Source: Deltaproteobacteria bacterium (GTDB lineage: Bacteria > Desulfobacterota > Syntrophia > Syntrophales > UBA2192). From it: a DNA stretch of 12,239 nt. The stretch covers positions 1 to 12,239 of the forward strand of contig JAPLJU010000151.1 in the NCBI GenBank assembly GCA_026388445.1, in the 5' to 3' direction. How positions within the stretch are numbered: position 1 is the stretch's first letter; every line of letters begins with the position of its first letter. The notes beneath the pieces were generated by a model. The model searched no databases and was not told the DNA's origin. It worked only from the letters and a program-made list of their open reading frames with translations. Positions 1-6,224 of this stretch are shown here, piece by piece. Position numbers and translations under genes: made by a program.

Positions 1-1728
1 GCTCACACCAACCTCGGTGTCGTCAGATGGAAAGAAGAACCCGGAGAAGATGCCCTCCGGTTCCTTGAAAAGGGTTTCATCCTTTCGCCGGATTTGGTCG
101 ATGCGGCGAACCTCTACCACTCGGCGGCCAAGAACCTGGGACAACTTGACCGGGCCGAGGCGATCTTCCGGAAAGCGAAGGGCCTCTATCCCCTGAACCG
201 GAGTATTTCTTTCCTGCTCATCGACCTTCTGATCGGTCAGGAAAAGTTCGCGGAGGTCATGGAGGAAATCGAAAGGGCCATGGTCCTCTTCGAGATCGAT
301 GAGGGGTTCCTGCAGGCGGCACTCGAGATCCGGTCAAAGGTGGGTCCTCTGCAGCCGCCGGGAGAGAAGAAAGAACAGAAGACGATCTCGCTGTGTATGA
401 TCGTCAAAAACGAGGAAAAGAACCTGATCCGTTGTCTTTCGAACCTGAAGCAGGCCGTTGACGAAATCATCGTTGTGGATACGGGCTCGACGGACCGGAC
501 GAGGGACATCGCCACCGCCTTCGGAGCGAAGGTCTTCGAGATCCCCTGGCGGGAAGATTTTTCAGAAGCAAGGAACTTCTCTCTTGCAAAGGCGACCTGC
601 GACTGGATCCTCGTTATGGATGCCGATGAGGTTATTTCCCCCTGCGATTTCGTCAAACTGCGAAATCTCACATCCCCTGTCAAGGACCAGAAGACCCGGC
701 CTGGTGGATTTATCCTCACGACGCGAAACTACACGACCGTCATGAACACGGAAGGCTGGATTCCGAACGACGGTTCATACGCGAATGAAGAGGCGGGTCC
801 GGGTTGGTACCCCAGCCGGAAGGTCCGCCTTTTCAGGAACGACCACCGGATCCGCTTCGAGGGGGCTGTCCACGAGCTCGTGGAAGATTCGATGGCCTGC
901 CACCATTTCAAGATATTTGCCACCGACCTACCCGTTCATCACTACGGAACCCTGAAGGCCGTGGACAGCGGCGACAAAGGGAAGGCCTATTACGAACTCG
1001 GCAAAAAGAAGATCGATGAATCCGGAGGCAAAGCCCGGGCGCTCTATGAACATGCCATTCAGGCGGCGCGGCTTCGCAGATACGATGAGGCCGTCGATCT
1101 CTGGCATCAATTTTTGACTTCCGGTTCAAAAGAAGATCTCCATCTCGCCTATATGAACCTGGGACACGTGTACCTGGAAACGGGCCGCTATGCGGAGGCA
1201 GCCGAAGCCTGTAAAAAAGCGCTGGAGATCGACCCTGAGCTGAAGGAGGCTCATCTCAACCTCGCCATGAGCAAGTTTTACATGGGCCGACTGAAGGAAG
1301 CCGCTACGATCCTGGATAACCTGATTCGTAAAATCCCGGATTATATCCCGGCCTGGGCGCTCCTCGCCGCAGCACTCCTCCTGACTGGCGAAGCAGATAA
1401 GTACAGGGTGACTGTTGATCGCATGAGAAAAAGGAATATAAACCCGGCTGTCTGCTTCCAGGCTTACGCCGAAAAACTGCTCTCGGCAGGTCGCGATGAG
1501 GACGGTGCGAGGCTTCTGCAGGCTGCGAAGAGCATCTGGAGAGGCCTTCTCAAGTCCCGCCTCAAGTCCCGCGGTCTCGAGGCCTCCGATGAGGAGATTG
1601 AAAGAATAATGGTCATCGCCGCCGGGGAGAGCCCCACCTCAGAAGGTAGTCCCGACGAAATCACGGATGACCCCGAGCATCAGAAAAGAGAGCAAACGCA
1701 ACGTGCCCCATCCCCGCGGCCCGAATGA
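1..1728 (+). CDS. TPR-flanked GT2 glycosyltransferase (5' truncated)
   Basis: The frame is open from the first base, so the N-terminus lies outside the window; 575 residues are visible. Residues 1-100 read as TPR-like helix pairs. A family 2 (GT-A fold) glycosyltransferase domain starts near residue 129 with SLCMIVKNEE, then VVDTGSTDR (about 158-166), and the metal/nucleotide-binding DADE at 207-210. The HHYG motif lies near residue 313. Residues 380-480 form further TPR units (LAYMNLGHVYLETGRYAEAAEACKKALEIDPE type), followed by a charged, low-complexity tail. The GT2 call is firm; the acceptor is unknown. Because the gene converges on a flagellin unit, and TPR modules are known to recognise flagellin in Caulobacter FlmG, a flagellin or hook-protein glycosyltransferase is plausible. 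A surface-polysaccharide or other protein glycosyltransferase is the alternative. It is transcribed independently of the flagellar genes. Confidence 0.88.
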   Translation, partial: AHTNLGVVRWKEEPGEDALRFLEKGFILSPDLVDAANLYHSAAKNLGQLDRAEAIFRKAKGLYPLNRSISFLLIDLLIGQEKFAEVMEEIERAMVLFEIDEGFLQAALEIRSKVGPLQPPGEKKEQKTISLCMIVKNEEKNLIRCLSNLKQAVDEIIVVDTGSTDRTRDIATAFGAKVFEIPWREDFSEARNFSLAKATCDWILVMDADEVISPCDFVKLRNLTSPVKDQKTRPGGFILTTRNYTTVMNTEGWIPNDGSYANEEAGPGWYPSRKVRLFRNDHRIRFEGAVHELVEDSMACHHFKIFATDLPVHHYGTLKAVDSGDKGKAYYELGKKKIDESGGKARALYEHAIQAARLRRYDEAVDLWHQFLTSGSKEDLHLAYMNLGHVYLETGRYAEAAEACKKALEIDPELKEAHLNLAMSKFYMGRLKEAATILDNLIRKIPDYIPAWALLAAALLLTGEADKYRVTVDRMRKRNINPAVCFQAYAEKLLSAGRDEDGARLLQAAKSIWRGLLKSRLKSRGLEASDEEIERIMVIAAGESPTSEGSPDEITDDPEHQKREQTQRAPSPRPE

Positions 1729-1784
1729 CCGTTGAGTGAAAAAAAAGAGACCGATAAAGTACCGTGGGGACATCTCGAAATATG

Positions 1785-1817
1785 AAAAGGCGGCTCGATG
1801 GATAGCCGCCTTTTTTT
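1785..1817. terminator. Bidirectional intrinsic terminator
   Basis: A perfect 7-bp GC-rich stem (GGCGGCT at 1789-1795 with AGCCGCC at 1804-1810) and an 8-nt loop are flanked by AAAA on the left and seven T on the right. On the plus strand it ends the glycosyltransferase transcript with a 7-T run. On the minus strand the same stem is followed by TTTT and lies about 30 nt beyond the flaF stop, so it can also end the flagellar transcript. It separates two convergent units. Confidence 0.85.
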
Positions 1818-1844
1818 GTTCCTCCCTTACCCTTCTTATTCGAC

Positions 1845-2228
1845 TTACGGTCCGGGCGATCCCCTGAGTCCCGCCGCAAGATTCAGATTGATGTTGATAA
1901 TGGCGTCGAGCTTTTTCGGATCGGGATAAGCCATGACTTCAAAAATCCGCTTGTCGATGAAGAGGCTCAGCGTCAGGATCTTCTCCCGCAGCTCCTTCGG
2001 CAGGGGGTGATCCTTTCGACCCAGTTCTCCCTGGAAGACGGTCCAGATGAGCTGGTTGTACCGCAGGGCGTCATCGAGAAGCCCGTTGCTTCCGCCCCTG
2101 TTCCACTCCTCCTGGCACCTTTGGAGCATGAGGGCCCCCTTGGTGAGGACGGAGGCCTCCACCTCGCGGTCCGTCATGGCCATCTTATGGGTTTTCTGGT
2201 ATGCTTCCAGTTGTCTTTCCTGCGTCAT
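1845..2228 (-). CDS. flaF: FlaF, flagellar biosynthesis regulator
   Basis: This 127-residue cytoplasmic protein matches the FlaF family along its length: an N-terminal EAYQKTHKMAMTDREVEASVL block, then DDALRYNQLIWTVFQGEL, the HPLPKELREKILTLSLFIDKR segment, and the C-terminal LDAIININLNLAAGLR signature. In Caulobacter, FlaF is needed for flagellin synthesis or secretion and works opposite FlbT on flagellin expression; the same role is inferred here. The ATG is preceded by GGGAGG about 12 nt upstream, and the gene begins 44 nt inside flbT, so the two are probably translationally coupled. It is the last gene of the flagellar unit, followed by the terminator at 1785-1817. The family is best known from Alphaproteobacteria, which makes its presence in this locus noteworthy. 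Confidence 0.88.
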   Translation of the reverse strand: MTQERQLEAYQKTHKMAMTDREVEASVLTKGALMLQRCQEEWNRGGSNGLLDDALRYNQLIWTVFQGELGRKDHPLPKELREKILTLSLFIDKRIFEVMAYPDPKKLDAIININLNLAAGLRGSPGP

Positions 2229-2604
2229 GGACTAACTTTTCCTCCCGTTTGATGAGTTGCCTTGCGACCTTGAGGGCCTGATAATAGCGGTTGCTGATGA
2301 TGTGCTCACTGATGGCATCGACGAATCCGATCAGGCTGGGGGCCGCCCTGACCACATCCCGGACTAGATCCCAGTAGGTTTTTTGAAACTCGGCGAGATC
2401 CTTCCCCTCGACGTACATGAGCTGGAGGAGGAAGTAGATCCGCTTGCAGGGGGTGTCGGCCTTGTCGACGCTCAAGATGTCCTTCTCCCGGAGGATGGGG
2501 ACCCTGTTTTCGATGATGAGTTCCGTCCTGGAGTCGCCGTTTTTGACAACAGCACCCCCGATGATGAACCGCTCCTGCGGTTTCAACTCAATTTTCAGTC
2601 CCAT
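2185..2604 (-). CDS. flbT: FlbT, post-transcriptional regulator of flagellin
   Basis: A 139-residue FlbT homologue. The family pattern is clear: LKIELKPQERFIIGGAVVKNGDSRTELIIENRVPILREKDIL at the N-terminus, then ADTPCKRIYFLLQLMYVEG, and the C-terminal YYQALKVARQLIKREEKL. In Caulobacter, FlbT acts at the 5' untranslated leader of fljK flagellin mRNA and promotes its decay when assembly is incomplete. The long leader of the flagellin gene here (about 4434-4570) is a plausible target, but that is inference. The start is 6 nt after the stop of the flagellin-like gene, with a weak AGGA 5 nt before the ATG, which suggests dependence on translation from upstream. Its 3' end overlaps flaF by 44 nt. 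Confidence 0.9.
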   Translation of the reverse strand: MGLKIELKPQERFIIGGAVVKNGDSRTELIIENRVPILREKDILSVDKADTPCKRIYFLLQLMYVEGKDLAEFQKTYWDLVRDVVRAAPSLIGFVDAISEHIISNRYYQALKVARQLIKREEKLVHDAGKTTGSIPENP

Positions 2605-2610
2605 AAAATC

Positions 2611-3486
2611 CTATCTCAAAAGTCCGACGAGCTCCGAATGCATGGAGGTGATGCTTCCCAGTGCCTCGAGGGCCAGTTCCCGCTTGAGCTCCAGGCTTTT
2701 GACCTGTGCGGCCGCCTCGTCCACATCGGCCTGCTCCACGTTCTCCGCGAAGGTCGTGTAGAACGCGGCAACACGGTCGTTGAAGGCCTTCGCCCGGGCG
2801 ATGCCCGCGGCATCGCTCGCAAGCCCCGACCGCTTCTCGCCGAGGGTCTCGTTGGCCCTCTCGAGGTTGGCGATGATGTCGTTGAGCTTTGTCTCATCGA
2901 GCGGCCCGCCGGGCAGTCCCGTCGTCGTGATGTCCCCTTCGGTAAGTTCCGGGATATTGAGACCCCCTGGTCCTGTGTCAACCTCACGCTTCTGTATGGT
3001 CCGGACGTGGCCTTCCTCGTCGATGACCACGCTCCACATATCCACGGGCTCTGCAAGGGACCCCGGGTCAGCCATGATATACTGCCCCAGGTCGTCCCTC
3101 GGCGGCAGTGTCAGGTCGTCGATCATCTGGCGGATCCCGTTGAAGCTCTGGAGAAATTTTGCCCTTTCTGCAGACGTGTCCCCCATCGGGTAGGGCGGGA
3201 AGTTCTTCACAGCTTCGATCATCTGGTCGATGTGCTTCCCGATGGTTTCCATCGTGAGGTCTGCTCCCCGGATGCTGATGGCAACGGACTCAAGGCTGTT
3301 GTTGACGGCACCCAGGTACTCCGCGATGGATCGGCCCTTTTCTGCGCTGGCCCAGAGCACGGGATCGTCCTTCGGGGCGTTGATCTTCTTCCCCGTGGCG
3401 ATCCTTTTTGTCACAGCCTCCATGCTGCTGTTTGTCCGGTCAAGGACAATCAGAGACTGTTCGATTGCTGTTCTGATGACAGTCAT
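2611..3486 (-). CDS. Divergent flagellin-like filament/junction protein
   Basis: This 291-residue protein has flagellin-type ends. The N-terminal D0/D1-like helix contains LDRTNSSMEAVTKRIATGKKINAPKDDPVLWASA (residues 15-48). The C-terminal helix contains ERANETLGEKRSGLASDAAGIARAKAFNDRV and ends EALGSITSMHSELVGLLR. The middle (about 100-195) differs from ordinary flagellin: it is proline- and glycine-rich (NFPPYPMGD, LTLPPRDD, TGPGGLNIPELTEGD) where flagellins have the FNG/NLL core. The C-terminus lacks the usual QSVLRLF-type ending. It could be a minor flagellin (compare the several fljJ/K/L-type flagellins of Caulobacter), a FlgL-like junction protein, or a special filament segment. GGGAG lies 7 nt before the ATG. 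The gene lies between the main flagellin and flbT, and no promoter of its own was recognised, so read-through from 4578-4605 is likely. Confidence 0.75.
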   Translation of the reverse strand: MTVIRTAIEQSLIVLDRTNSSMEAVTKRIATGKKINAPKDDPVLWASAEKGRSIAEYLGAVNNSLESVAISIRGADLTMETIGKHIDQMIEAVKNFPPYPMGDTSAERAKFLQSFNGIRQMIDDLTLPPRDDLGQYIMADPGSLAEPVDMWSVVIDEEGHVRTIQKREVDTGPGGLNIPELTEGDITTTGLPGGPLDETKLNDIIANLERANETLGEKRSGLASDAAGIARAKAFNDRVAAFYTTFAENVEQADVDEAAAQVKSLELKRELALEALGSITSMHSELVGLLR

Positions 3487-3505
3487 GGTTCGTCTCCCGC
3501 ATGGC

Positions 3506-3540
3506 AGAAGGGGGGAGGAGAGTCCTTCTCCTCCCCTTCT
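3506..3540 (-). other. Purine/pyrimidine hairpin in leader of flagellin-like gene
   Basis: AGAAGGGGGGAGGAG (3506-3520) and CTCCTCCCCTTCT (3528-3540) form an inverted repeat with a 2-nt bulge and a 7-nt loop. There is no T-run on the minus-strand 3' side, so it does not look like a full terminator. It lies about 20 nt upstream of the start of the flagellin-like gene, just ahead of its ribosome-binding site. It could stabilise the upstream flagellin mRNA after processing or affect initiation of the downstream gene; both roles are inference. Confidence 0.5.
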
Positions 3541-3620
3541 CCGGTTAAGCCCATGCTTGGGTTACGCTCTGCTCGGGGACCCATGGCGAGGCGTAGGTCG
3601 ACCCGCTTAAGTCCCCGCTA

Positions 3621-4433
3621 CTAAAATAACCTCAGGACGGACTGCGCTGCCTGTGCGGAGAGGCTCAACGCCGTCGTTCCAAGGGCCTGGCGGACCTGGA
3701 GCATCAACATGTTGGCGCCCTCTTCGTTGGTGTCGGCCGCCGTGAGTTTGTCGGCGCCTTCGGAGAGGATGTTGGTCATGCCCTCCGTGAACTCGTTCCG
3801 GGTGGTCACGATGTTCAAGTTCGCCGAGAGAACCTGGGAGTTCGACCTCAGGACCTCGAGCGCGGCATCGAGTTCCTCGAGGGCGGGATCGATGTCAGTG
3901 TCAGCAACCCAGTCGGCTTGCGCCGCGGCGATAGCAAGACCCGAGCTATCGGCAGAAAAACCGCTGATGGTCAGATCGCTTGAGCCGTCCTCGTTGAAAA
4001 CGACTGTCAAGTCGTCACCGTCCAGGAGGTTGGCTCCCTTGTAGCCCGCATCGGCAGCGATGTTGTCGATCTGGGTCATCATCTCGTCGAACTGGGCCGC
4101 CAGGGTTTCACGTCCCGACGCTCCCGAGGAGTAGGCGGACTGGGCAATACCCTTGGCACTCTCGATGAGCTGCTGGATTGCTTCGATTCCTGCGTTGGCA
4201 GCCTTCACCGTCTGGATGGCCTCGCCCATGCCGTCTTTACGGACGGCCAGGTCGCCGGCGCGGTCCAGGTGGGATTTGGCCACGAAGTAGTTGGTTGCGT
4301 TGTCAAGAGGACTGTTAACCTTCTTGCCGGAAGCAAGACGCTCCTGCGTGCGGTTGAGAAGCTCCACGGTGCCCTGAAGGCTGAGGAGGTTGGAACGCAT
4401 TCCTGAAGTTAAGGTGATGTCTGTAACTGCCAT
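3621..4433 (-). CDS. Flagellin, main filament protein
   Basis: A short 270-residue flagellin secreted through the flagellar type III apparatus to build the filament. It has the N-terminal D0/D1 block (MRSNLLSLQGTVELLNRTQERLASGKKVNSPLDNATNYF, residues 12-50), a small central part (GYKGANLLDGDDLTVVFNEDGSSDLTISGF, 130-159), and the C-terminal DTNEEGANMLMLQVRQALGTTALSLSAQAAQSVLRLF helix. There is little room for D2/D3 domains, so the outer filament surface should be simple. The MAVTDITLTSGMRSNL start and VLRLF end resemble flagellins common in Alphaproteobacteria such as Magnetospirillum (recognition from memory, not alignment). GGAGA lies 7 nt before the ATG. The gene has its own sigma-28 promoter (4578-4605) and a leader of about 135 nt. 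Confidence 0.93.
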   Translation of the reverse strand: MAVTDITLTSGMRSNLLSLQGTVELLNRTQERLASGKKVNSPLDNATNYFVAKSHLDRAGDLAVRKDGMGEAIQTVKAANAGIEAIQQLIESAKGIAQSAYSSGASGRETLAAQFDEMMTQIDNIAADAGYKGANLLDGDDLTVVFNEDGSSDLTISGFSADSSGLAIAAAQADWVADTDIDPALEELDAALEVLRSNSQVLSANLNIVTTRNEFTEGMTNILSEGADKLTAADTNEEGANMLMLQVRQALGTTALSLSAQAAQSVLRLF

Positions 4434-4570
4434 GATGTGATCTCCTTTTTCTGGATTTTCCCCGGCGTTCTCGCCGGTGTTAAGGGTTTAAGTGATGGAA
4501 AAACCGGGATTTTCACCCCGTTCCCCCTAGCCGACTCTGCTATCTGCACCTCCTTCCTTTCGTGGTTTCT
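4434..4570 (-). promoter_or_regulatory. Structured flagellin 5' leader
   Basis: The predicted transcript from the sigma-28 promoter carries about 135 untranslated nucleotides. Near the gene is a perfect hairpin, 6-bp stem CCGGCG/CGCCGG with a 4-nt loop (4462-4477), about 17 nt upstream of the ribosome-binding site. Further 5' is a near-perfect anti-SD complement, GGAAGGAGGTG (plus-strand 4548-4558), that is far from any recognised start. Several GGA motifs are present, including AAGGAG at the true SD. A long leader is what FlbT acts on in Caulobacter, and paired GGA sites are what CsrA binds. Which, if either, applies here is unknown. Confidence 0.55.
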
Positions 4571-4577
4571 GCCTTAA

Positions 4578-4605
4578 ATATCGTCCCCGGATCCCAAAAA
4601 CTTTA
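4578..4605 (-). promoter_or_regulatory. Sigma-28 (FliA) promoter of flagellin gene
   Basis: On the minus strand TAAAGTTT (4605-4598) matches the sigma-28 -35 element exactly. After 12 nt comes GACGATAT (4585-4578), 6 of 8 matches to the -10 consensus GCCGATAA. Transcription would start near 4570. The region from the flgL stop to the flagellin start contains no other gene, and flagellin genes are standard sigma-28 targets. Confidence 0.8.
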
Positions 4606-4619
4606 GGGATATCTCGGGG
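4585..4619. repeat. Imperfect inverted repeat around flagellin -35 box
   Basis: CCCCGGATCCC (4585-4595) is matched by GGGATATCTCGGGG (4606-4619) with a 3-nt insertion in the right arm; the loop contains most of the -35 element. It may be an operator-like site, or a hairpin downstream of flgL (there is no T-run). It may also be chance in GC-rich spacer DNA. Confidence 0.4.
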
Positions 4620-4668
4620 TTCAAAAGGAAGGGGTGTCGGTGGGGTTGGGAGTGAACCTCCGGTCACA

Positions 4669-6183
4669 TCACGTCAGAAAATCCAGAATGGATTTCTTTC
4701 CGATCTCCACGGCCATGGCATAGGAGGCCTGCAGGGCCGTTTCCCTCATCTGGAACTCGACGATGATCGCACTGAGGTCCACATCTTCCGTGTCCGAGAT
4801 CAATCCGCTCATCTTCTCGTCCAGCACCTGGTAATTTTCCTTGGAAATATTGAGTCCGCTCATCCGGGCCCCAACGCGTGCGATCTGCTCCCGGATGTGG
4901 TCCTGGGCCGCCGTGAGCTGGTTCACCTGCTCGTTGACAAGATCCCTGTCGCCGTTTTCGAGGGCCGTCTTCAGGGTCTCGAGGGCGGAAAAGAGGTCGA
5001 TCTCCCCCCTGCCGCGGTCGGTAAAGGCCTCTTCGCCGGATACGTTGTAGGTTGCCGTGTTGCCCTTTCCGATGTGGACGGAGAGGTCCTCGCCGTTTCC
5101 ATTGTAATTGTCCGGTGCATAGGCCCGGGCGTAGAAGAGATCGTTTTCCGCAAGGTCGTCCCCCGGCCCGGAGGGGGTGAACTCAAGAACGATCTCGTGG
5201 CCCGGCGTGTTGTCCACGGTGATGGTATTGCCCCAGGGGGCGGCATAGGGGCCGCTCCAGGTCCTTCCGCCATCGGCGGAGATCTGGTAATCGGCATCAC
5301 CGACGGCGCCGCCGCCGTTCACAAACTTGACAACAAAGGTTTTATTGGCTTCCCCCGCGTAGGACCCGCTCGCGGCATCGAGCGTGACCGCCCCCGCAAA
5401 GGCGTTATTGGCAGCCGCCTGCGGGTCATCCACCCGCGGGGCCGTTGCCGTGCCCGATTCGTAGGCGTTCACGTTGAAGATATCCCCCGTCGTGAGCGGG
5501 TTCAATCCGTCATCGACGAACGTCAGCGTGAGCCCGTCCCCGAGGGTGATCGTCCCGTCAGCCGGGACGGTCCCGGCCGGGTCGGGCTGCCAGGCCGTTC
5601 CGCCGTCCTCTGAGACCTGATAGGTGGCCGCGCCGAGGGCGCCGCCGTTCACAATTCTCACGGTGAAGGTCTTGTCGGAAGCCCCCGTGTAGGTGCCGCC
5701 CGTGTAAAGGGAGCCGTCAAAGGTGTTGGCGCTTGCCGAAACGGGGAGGATCATCCGGCTGAAGGGTTCCGTATCCGTCGCGGAGCCCGAGAAGAGATAG
5801 CGGTCGCCGAACTTCGAGTTCGCAAGCGCTTGCAGCTCCTCGATGATGGACCCCACGGTCTGGGCGAGGACCTGCCGCGTCTGCGAGGACTGGTCGTTCA
5901 GACCCGCCTCTTTCGCCTCGGCGATGAGTTCCTGGACGCTTTCCAGCTTGGTGTCGGTGATCTCCATCCAGGCATTGGCGTTTTCGATATTCCTCTGGTA
6001 CTGGGCGATGGACTCCCGGACACTACGGTAATTGAGCACGCGGGTCGCGCCCACGGGGTCGTCGGAGGGCCGATTGATGTCCTTCTGCGTGGCCATTTTC
6101 TCCGCGAGAAGGCTGTAGTTCTTCTGGGCGAGCGACAGCGTGTTCATCAGCATCTGGAATTTCAGGTTTTCCGTAATACGCAT
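4669..6183 (-). CDS. flgL: FlgL (HAP3), hook-filament junction protein
   Basis: This 504-residue protein is larger than most FlgL. The N-terminal region MRITENLKFQMLMNTLSLAQKNYSLLAEKMATQKDINRPSDDPVGATRVL and the C-terminal DVDLSAIIVEFQMRETALQASYAMAVEIGKKSILDFLT are typical of FlgL and form the D0/D1 helices that join FlgK to the flagellin filament. The GDRYLFSG motif is at 126-133. The extra length comes from two related central segments, about residues 155-242 and 262-356. Each has KTF-V-VNGG, Y-Q-S-DGG-W and a D-FxxxAY motif, suggesting a duplicated surface domain. GAGG lies 7 nt before the ATG. It follows flgK by 41 nt and probably shares the flgM sigma-28 promoter. Confidence 0.95.
   Translation of the reverse strand: MRITENLKFQMLMNTLSLAQKNYSLLAEKMATQKDINRPSDDPVGATRVLNYRSVRESIAQYQRNIENANAWMEITDTKLESVQELIAEAKEAGLNDQSSQTRQVLAQTVGSIIEELQALANSKFGDRYLFSGSATDTEPFSRMILPVSASANTFDGSLYTGGTYTGASDKTFTVRIVNGGALGAATYQVSEDGGTAWQPDPAGTVPADGTITLGDGLTLTFVDDGLNPLTTGDIFNVNAYESGTATAPRVDDPQAAANNAFAGAVTLDAASGSYAGEANKTFVVKFVNGGGAVGDADYQISADGGRTWSGPYAAPWGNTITVDNTPGHEIVLEFTPSGPGDDLAENDLFYARAYAPDNYNGNGEDLSVHIGKGNTATYNVSGEEAFTDRGRGEIDLFSALETLKTALENGDRDLVNEQVNQLTAAQDHIREQIARVGARMSGLNISKENYQVLDEKMSGLISDTEDVDLSAIIVEFQMRETALQASYAMAVEIGKKSILDFLT
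5116..5400 (-). repeat. FlgL surface-domain repeat, copy 2
   Basis: It encodes about residues 262-356 of FlgL. It shares with copy 1 the ordered motifs Y-G--NKTF-V--VNGG, DYQIS-DGGRTW, a TI-V/L-EF strand pair and NDLFYARAY. The two copies are similar in protein sequence but diverged in DNA, so the duplication is not recent. Boundaries are approximate. Confidence 0.65.
5458..5721 (-). repeat. FlgL surface-domain repeat, copy 1
   Basis: It encodes about residues 155-242 of FlgL. The motif order is TYTG-SDKTFTVRIVNGG, TYQVSEDGGTAW, GTITLGDGLTLTF and GDIFNVNAYESG, matching copy 2. It is likely a beta-rich domain exposed on the junction surface. Boundaries are approximate. Confidence 0.65.
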
Positions 6184-6224
6184 TTCACAACCTCGATCTG
6201 TTTATCCCGGCATCTTCCGTCGAT

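Noticed and set aside
1750..1757. ACCGATAA on the plus strand, 7 of 8 to a sigma-28 -10 element
   Set aside because: There is no -35 element at the right distance and it lies just after a stop codon, leading only into a terminator.
2383..3624. A 413-codon open frame on the plus strand across flbT, the flagellin-like gene and the spacer
   Set aside because: It is antisense to three features with clear family matches or structure. Its translation has no recognisable domain and reads as reverse-complement of GC-rich codons.
4490..4550. Part of the flagellin leader resembles the GGGAA...GGTG-AA-TCC core of a cobalamin riboswitch
   Set aside because: The match is short. The downstream conserved stretch of that riboswitch is missing and a flagellin gene is not an expected target, so it is treated as coincidence.
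4897..5613. A 238-codon plus-strand open frame opposite flgL
   Set aside because: It is antisense to a well-supported flgL; the Gly/Val/Arg-rich translation is typical of shadow frames.
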